A stretch of 9,725 nucleotides of DNA from contig JBFWUW010000131.1 in the NCBI GenBank assembly GCA_050247075.1, forward strand, positions 1 to 9,725. Reading direction: 5' to 3'. Positions 5,911 through 9,725 of this stretch are shown piece by piece (the first letter of the stretch is position 1; each line of letters opens with the position of its first letter). The notes beneath the pieces are model-generated. The model saw only the letters and a list, made by a program, of their open reading frames with translations, was not told where the DNA came from and searched no databases. This DNA comes from JBFWUW01 sp050247075. GTDB lineage: Bacteria; Planctomycetota; Planctomycetia; Pirellulales; JBFWUW01. Both the position numbers and the translations under genes were made by a program.

Positions 5911-7110
5911 ATGTTGCCTACAGACTCCTTGGTTACGCTGATTGCCTCGTTGCCCGCTGGCACGGCGCGGCTGGCCGCCGTGGAGGATGTTGTCGCGGAA
6001 ATGCAGCAGTTAGAACGGCTGCCCAGGGAAGCTGCCGCGGGCCGGTTGGTGGGGCTTGGTTTTCGGCCTTTGCCCGCCCATACGCGGGTGATCGACGACA
6101 CGCTCGATGCATTAGCCGACGTGGCGGGCGCGTTGTGGCCGGCTTGGTACGGCCGGCCCGAAATGCCTGGTCCGCGGCCCGGCCATGAGCAGGCGGCGGT
6201 GTTGTGCCACGCGGCCGAACTGGCCCAATGCCGGCGGCGAGTGATGGATGTCTGGCTGCGGGCAGCCGACCAACTTTGCGCGGCGGGCCAATCACCGCGG
6301 CTACTTAAGCTGGGCGGCCCGATGGAAGCCGAGCAGTTGGCCCTGGCCATTTCGCCCACGCGCTGCGAGATTGTAATGGCGGTGTGCGACGACTCGCCGG
6401 AGGCAACGCATCTGATGGGGCTGGCCCGTGCCGCGGAATGGCTGGCGGCCGAAACCGGCGCGGCGGTCGTAGTGCTGGTGCCGCCTCAATTGTTGCGCTC
6501 GCCGGAACTCGACAGTATTGCCTACGACGCGCTGGAACTGGCCAGCCCAACCGCGATGGAACGGCCAGCGGACGTTAGCGAGTCTGAGTTCAATCCCGCA
6601 TCGGGCCGCCCCGATGCCGGGCCGCCATCGCCGCCGCGCGCACCGGCCACAACGCCGGCCGGCTCTGCCGTGGCAGGGGCTGGGCCGACGTTGCCAGTTC
6701 AGCGGGAGCGCCGCACAACCGGCCTGGTGGTGACGCCCTTGATTGGGCTGCCGCACCCGGCTAGCCCCGGCGAGCAGCTCTTGGCACGGCGGCTGACGGC
6801 GGATGAAATGCTGGCCGGCCTGTTTGAATGCAACCAATGGGTCGAGACCCGGTACCACACCCGCCATTTGGTGGACTTGGTATGGCGGGATGGTAAACTC
6901 GTGGTCGAGGTCGATGGCTTCTACTGGCACACGCGGCCGGACGCCTTTGCACATGACCGGCTGCGCGATTTTGAGCTGAACGTGAGCGGCTACCTGGTGC
7001 TGCGGCTGCCGCATGACGACGTGATGCAAGATGTAGAACGAGCCATGCGGCGGATACAGCGGTTGGTGGCCTTTCACCGTGGCGGCAGAGATGGTTGCAA
7101 TGACGCTTGA
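5911..7110 (+). CDS. Protein with C-terminal DUF559/Vsr-like PD-(D/E)XK nuclease domain
   Basis: This encodes 399 residues. The C-terminal third (285-390) matches the DUF559 endonuclease-like fold: SPGEQLLARRLTADEM (285-300, leading helix with Glu288), then HLVDLVWRDGKLVVEVDGFYWH, where Asp322 and Glu333-Val-Asp335 fit the D...(D/E)XK-type metal site, then a charged helix (FAHDRLRDFELN) and the strand YLVLRLPHDDV (361-371). DUF559 proteins are related to Vsr nucleases and are expected to cut DNA. Residues 1-210 form a helical domain I do not recognise, with a Rossmann-like strand-helix-strand at 152-190 (CEIVMAVCDD, GAAVVVLVPP). Residues 217-268 are a Pro/Ala-rich linker. ATG 5911 has only a weak upstream site. 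Its substrate could be damaged, foreign or branched DNA. It lies upstream of the winged-helix and ATPase genes, separated by an inserted repeat element. Confidence 0.8.
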   Translation: MLPTDSLVTLIASLPAGTARLAAVEDVVAEMQQLERLPREAAAGRLVGLGFRPLPAHTRVIDDTLDALADVAGALWPAWYGRPEMPGPRPGHEQAAVLCHAAELAQCRRRVMDVWLRAADQLCAAGQSPRLLKLGGPMEAEQLALAISPTRCEIVMAVCDDSPEATHLMGLARAAEWLAAETGAAVVVLVPPQLLRSPELDSIAYDALELASPTAMERPADVSESEFNPASGRPDAGPPSPPRAPATTPAGSAVAGAGPTLPVQRERRTTGLVVTPLIGLPHPASPGEQLLARRLTADEMLAGLFECNQWVETRYHTRHLVDLVWRDGKLVVEVDGFYWHTRPDAFAHDRLRDFELNVSGYLVLRLPHDDVMQDVERAMRRIQRLVAFHRGGRDGCNDA

Positions 7111-7176
7111 CGATGGCCAAATGGGGAGCGGCGATGGCGGGGGACATCGATGTTGCGATTGAGCGGGGTCCGGCCG

Positions 7177-7412
7177 GTAGGGTGGGACAAGCGGCCAGCG
7201 ATTGCCCATGTCCAGACGGGCGATCCGCGATGTCCCACCATAAACCGTCATGGACAACGGCGCTGGTGGCACATCGCGGTGAGGCTATCTATTCGTGGCC
7301 GCCGGCAGGCCGCTTGTCCCACCATGATTCGCAATGGCAGCCGCATTTGGTGGGACATCGCGGACGAACCGTATTCGAATGGAAGGGCCGATATCCGCTT
7401 GTCCCACCCTAC
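7177..7412. mobile_element. MITE-like element, copy 2
   Basis: The ends form an 18-bp perfect inverted repeat: 7177-7194 (GTAGGGTGGGACAAGCGG) with 7395-7412. Inside, 7225-7240 pairs with 7264-7279 with one mismatch, and an extra half-end lies at 7310-7323. Positions 7316-7363 match copy 1 at 3351-3398 at 43 of 48 bases, and 7339-7412 corresponds to one tandem unit. Just outside the left end, GCCG is shared with copy 1, but the 28-bp direct repeats of copy 1 are absent. It accounts for most of the 379-base gap between the nuclease and winged-helix genes. Confidence 0.65.
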
Positions 7413-7476
7413 TAGGCTATTGGGCATTTAGCCGGCACGTCGGCGGGACGTTTCTGTTGGCACAATCTTATCAATC

Positions 7477-7480
7477 AGGA
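7477..7480 (+). promoter_or_regulatory. Ribosome binding site that sets the winged-helix gene start
   Basis: AGGA, within TCAGGAAC, lies 9 bases before the ATG at 7490. The open frame continues upstream to 7334, but that part runs through the repeat element and would be a spurious extension. The site therefore supports 7490 as the start. Confidence 0.6.
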
Positions 7481-7489
7481 ACTTTTGAC

Positions 7490-8512
7490 ATGGACTTCCA
7501 ATTGACAACCGCCCAAGCAAAATTCCTTCGCTTGTTGGTCTCGCTGCCAGAGGGTTCGTTTACGAAGGAGATCAAACCGGCCCTCAAGCCGGCCGAGCGC
7601 AAGCAGTTGGCCGAGGGGGGCATGATCCAACTCGATAAGCGCAAACCAGCTGGCGGTAGCCGCGCGGCGGATTACGTCTGCTTGACCCCCCAAGGCCGCG
7701 CATGGGTTGAGAGCCATCCCGCGCCGCCGCCAGAGGCCCCCAAGCCGAAAGCCCCGCGGAAGCCCGCGGTTCGCAAGCCCGCCGCGCCGAAGCCCGCCCC
7801 CAGTGTCAAGGATTTCAAAGCCACGCCTAAGCTGATGATGTTGCTATTGCGGCTGATGTTGCAGCCGGGCGGCACGGCCCAGGTGGCCGGCATGGACATC
7901 AAGCCCAGCGACGCCGACCTGAAAAAGGCCGTCAAATTCGGACTCGTCAAGGCCACTCCGACAACACTCCAGCCCAAGCAGAAGTTTGAACAAGTGGAAC
8001 TGGCCGAGCCGGGCTGGCTATGGATGGAGCAGCACCTGGATGAGTACACGCCGAGCACAAAACCCGAGTCGATCGTATTGCACCGCTTGCTGACGCAAAT
8101 GAAATCGCAGGTCGCGGCGGGCCGTTTGTCGTTGGCCGACCTCTGCCAGCCGCCGAGCGAAGCACCCGCCCGGCAATCGGCCGCCGCGGGCCACATTGAT
8201 GCCCCGCTGCCCGATGAACGACCCCAGCCGGCCAACCTGGCCCAAGCCCGCCAGCGGATCATTTCGGCCTGCCATCGGCTGAGCGACGGCGCGTATCAAA
8301 CCCGCATCCGCCTGGCCGACCTGCGGGCCACCCTGCCCGACATTCCCCGCGCCGAGGTAGACCGGGCCTTGCTCGACCTGGAGCAATCGTACGCGGCCAA
8401 CATTTATCCCTTGGACAACCCGCAAGAGATCGAGGCGCGGGACCGGGAGGCGGCCCTGGCGAACAGCATGGGCAGTCCGCGACACATTCTGTATTTGACC
8501 GGCAAGGAATAG
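7490..8512 (+). CDS. Multi-module winged-helix-like protein
   Basis: This encodes 340 residues; I do not recognise a named family. Residues 4-75 look like a winged helix: helix TAQAKFLRLLVSL, helices over 27-43, wing 46-64, then CLTPQGRAWVESH. Residues 76-108 are a Pro/Ala/Lys linker (PKPKAPRKPAVRK), positively charged like DNA-binding tails. Residues 110-183 look like a diverged repeat of the first module: PKLMMLLLRLML at the start and VELAEPGWLWMEQH at the end align with the same parts. Residues 250-336 form a third module, with RIRLADLRATLP (272-283), VDRALLDLEQS (290-300), then YPLDNPQEIEARD and SPRHILYL. I infer a DNA-binding or adaptor role. No signal or membrane segment is seen. It ends 72 bases before the ATPase gene, which has its own good ribosome binding site, so the two are probably co-transcribed. 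Confidence 0.75.
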   Translation: MDFQLTTAQAKFLRLLVSLPEGSFTKEIKPALKPAERKQLAEGGMIQLDKRKPAGGSRAADYVCLTPQGRAWVESHPAPPPEAPKPKAPRKPAVRKPAAPKPAPSVKDFKATPKLMMLLLRLMLQPGGTAQVAGMDIKPSDADLKKAVKFGLVKATPTTLQPKQKFEQVELAEPGWLWMEQHLDEYTPSTKPESIVLHRLLTQMKSQVAAGRLSLADLCQPPSEAPARQSAAAGHIDAPLPDERPQPANLAQARQRIISACHRLSDGAYQTRIRLADLRATLPDIPRAEVDRALLDLEQSYAANIYPLDNPQEIEARDREAALANSMGSPRHILYLTGKE

Positions 8513-8572
8513 CGTATCGGGCCGCTATGACCCACGGCGAAAATCGCACCCAAAATCCATTATCTCCCTGGC

Positions 8573-8577
8573 AAGGA
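8573..8577 (+). promoter_or_regulatory. Ribosome binding site of the ATPase gene
   Basis: AAGGA lies 7 bases before the ATG at 8585 within GCAAGGAAGTAAGC. It is the strongest site in the right-hand part of the window and fixes the start of the ATPase frame, which has no stop before the window edge. Confidence 0.75.
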
Positions 8578-8584
8578 AGTAAGC

Positions 8585-9725
8585 ATGGCCATTGTCACTA
8601 GCACCAAGAAGCCGCTCGTACCGTCGCCGGAACTCGAAGCATTGCGCGCCATCGACTTCGACTGGACGATGCATCTTAAGAGCGTCTGGACCGATCCGCC
8701 CTTCGATTCCAATGAGTTGCATCACGAGTTGCGGCAAGACTTTGCCAACAGCCTTGACGAACTTGCGCTGCGGCGGGATGGCAATAGCCCCTTTGGTTGG
8801 GTCGTTGTCGGTCCCGCGGGAAGCGGCAAGACGCATTGGCTGGCTACCTGCCGCCGGCAAGCGTTGGCCCGGGGAATGGGTTTTGTGCTGGTCGATATGA
8901 CCGGCGTCCGCGATTTCTGGGAGACCGTGCTGCAAGGCTATCTCGATTCCTTGCAGCAGTACTGCGATAACGAGCAGCCGCAACAAGAGTTGCTGCTGCT
9001 GCGGTTTCTGGGGACCGTCAAGTTGCGTTACTCGGTCGATCGCGCGTTGGCCGATCTCAAAGGCAATTCCGAGAAGTATCTGCCCAAGAATATCAACAAG
9101 ATCATTGAGACCATCCGCCCGCGCGATCCGCGGTGCGTCGATAAATATCGGGACGTTATTCGGGCCGTTATCGCCACATCATCGGCCAGAATGGAAATCC
9201 GTCAGGCGGGCTTGTCTTGGCTGAATGCCAACCCGGTCGATGAAGAGTTGCGAGTCCTCTTGGGATTTGCCAATGCCCAAGAAGAACCCCGCAAGATCGT
9301 GGAGGCCCTCTCTTGGATGATGAGCCTGGCCGGCCCGACGGTGCTGGCGTTCGACCAGCTCGATCCCATCGTGTCGCAACTTAGCCTGGCATCGCAGGCC
9401 GATCCCAGCAGCCCGGAAACGATGGCCGCGCAGTCGATCATCAAGGGGCTGGCCAATGGGTTGCAAGCGATCTTCGACTCCTTGCGGAGAACCTTTACCG
9501 TTGTGTCGGGGCTGGAATCGACGTGGCACGCCTTGAGCGAGAATACGCTGATTCCGATCAAGGACCGTTTTCGAGATCCGATGTATTTGAACTGGGTGCA
9601 ACAGCAATCGGTGGCCGAGTCGATTTTGTTTCCGCGCATCGACGCCGCCTGCAAACGTACCGGGTTTACTCCGCCACATAAGGGGTGGCCCCGTTGGCGG
9701 CAGGCGCTGGGGGGCGGGCATGGGG
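8585..9725 (+). CDS. P-loop ATPase with long insert, 3' end cut by window
   Basis: The open frame runs from ATG 8585 to the edge, giving 380 residues without a stop. Walker A is GPAGSGKT (76-83) after the strand FGWVVV. Walker B is TVLAFDQLDPI (252-262), with Asp257 and Asp260. A following strand ending in a polar turn (TFTVVSGLESTW, 303-314) is placed like sensor 1, and DRFRDP (327-332) is a candidate arginine-finger or sensor 2 region. This order fits AAA+/ORC- or STAND-like ATPases that act as NTP-driven motors or switches. About 170 residues separate Walker A from Walker B, far more than in a minimal AAA+ core, and include a charged helical stretch (130-240). The protein probably continues well past the edge. 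The preceding winged-helix gene suggests the two work together. BREX-type ATPases (BrxC, BrxD) are a possible distant kin, but I cannot show it. Confidence 0.8.
   Translation, partial: MAIVTSTKKPLVPSPELEALRAIDFDWTMHLKSVWTDPPFDSNELHHELRQDFANSLDELALRRDGNSPFGWVVVGPAGSGKTHWLATCRRQALARGMGFVLVDMTGVRDFWETVLQGYLDSLQQYCDNEQPQQELLLLRFLGTVKLRYSVDRALADLKGNSEKYLPKNINKIIETIRPRDPRCVDKYRDVIRAVIATSSARMEIRQAGLSWLNANPVDEELRVLLGFANAQEEPRKIVEALSWMMSLAGPTVLAFDQLDPIVSQLSLASQADPSSPETMAAQSIIKGLANGLQAIFDSLRRTFTVVSGLESTWHALSENTLIPIKDRFRDPMYLNWVQQQSVAESILFPRIDAACKRTGFTPPHKGWPRWRQALGGGHG

Noticed and set aside
7455..7475. Possible promoter TTGGCACAATCTTATC upstream of the winged-helix gene
   Set aside because: It lacks the GC of a sigma54 -12 box and has no correctly spaced -10 for sigma70, so it is not supportable.
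7334..7489. N-terminal extension of the winged-helix protein to 7334
   Set aside because: The extension is a translation of the inverted-repeat element, and AGGA precedes the ATG at 7490.
8495..8531. TTGACC and TATGAC as a promoter for the ATPase gene
   Set aside because: The spacing is 25 bases, too long for a sigma70 promoter, and the short gap suggests co-transcription with the preceding gene.
9179..9721. A 180-residue open frame on the minus strand at the right edge
   Set aside because: It is antisense to the ATPase frame, which has Walker A, Walker B and a good ribosome binding site.
9640..9725. Possible frameshift near the end of the ATPase frame, where the sequence becomes G-rich
   Set aside because: The frame stays open to the edge, the other two plus-strand frames look no better, and without the downstream sequence a frameshift cannot be argued.

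Overview
The window reads as high-GC bacterial chromosome, most likely from a planctomycete of the Pirellulales type. This rests on three things: a secreted protein that looks like the planctomycete-abundant CehA/McbA-like (PHP-fold) family, several dispersed palindromic repeat families between genes that I associate with that group, and the GC-rich codon use. It is an inference; there is no rRNA or marker gene to settle it.

Layout. Positions 1-323 hold no gene, only repeats and a hairpin. On the minus strand, 324-1892 encodes an exported CehA/McbA-like protein whose usual metal-binding His pair looks lost. A 295-base divergent spacer with twin palindromes separates it from a plus-strand DUF4392 (D-glutamate cyclase-like) gene at 2188-3258. 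That gene converges on a minus-strand leucyl aminopeptidase (pepA, 3538-4998). The gap between the two is filled by a 230-bp element with 20-bp perfect terminal inverted repeats, an internal 74/73-bp tandem duplication, and 28-bp direct repeats that straddle the stop codons of both genes. Upstream of pepA is a 410-base divergent region with two CTCCCTCTCC-type hairpin repeats and a possible sigma70 promoter. It leads to a small cupin gene (5409-5825).

From 5911 to the right edge three plus-strand genes follow one another: a 399-aa protein with a C-terminal DUF559/Vsr-like PD-(D/E)XK nuclease domain (5911-7110), a 340-aa protein that appears to carry two or three winged-helix modules (7490-8512), and a P-loop ATPase cut off by the window edge (8585-9725). 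A second copy of the terminal-inverted-repeat element sits between the nuclease and winged-helix genes. The winged-helix and ATPase genes have good ribosome binding sites, are 72 bases apart and probably form an operon.

Functionally the left two thirds looks like ordinary housekeeping and scavenging genes (peptide and amino acid turnover, a cupin, a secreted protein). The right third, nuclease plus wHTH adaptor plus large-insert ATPase, has the composition of an NTPase-driven conflict or defence module. I do not recognise it as a named system. It is the best candidate here for something undescribed, but the case depends on genes beyond the right edge.
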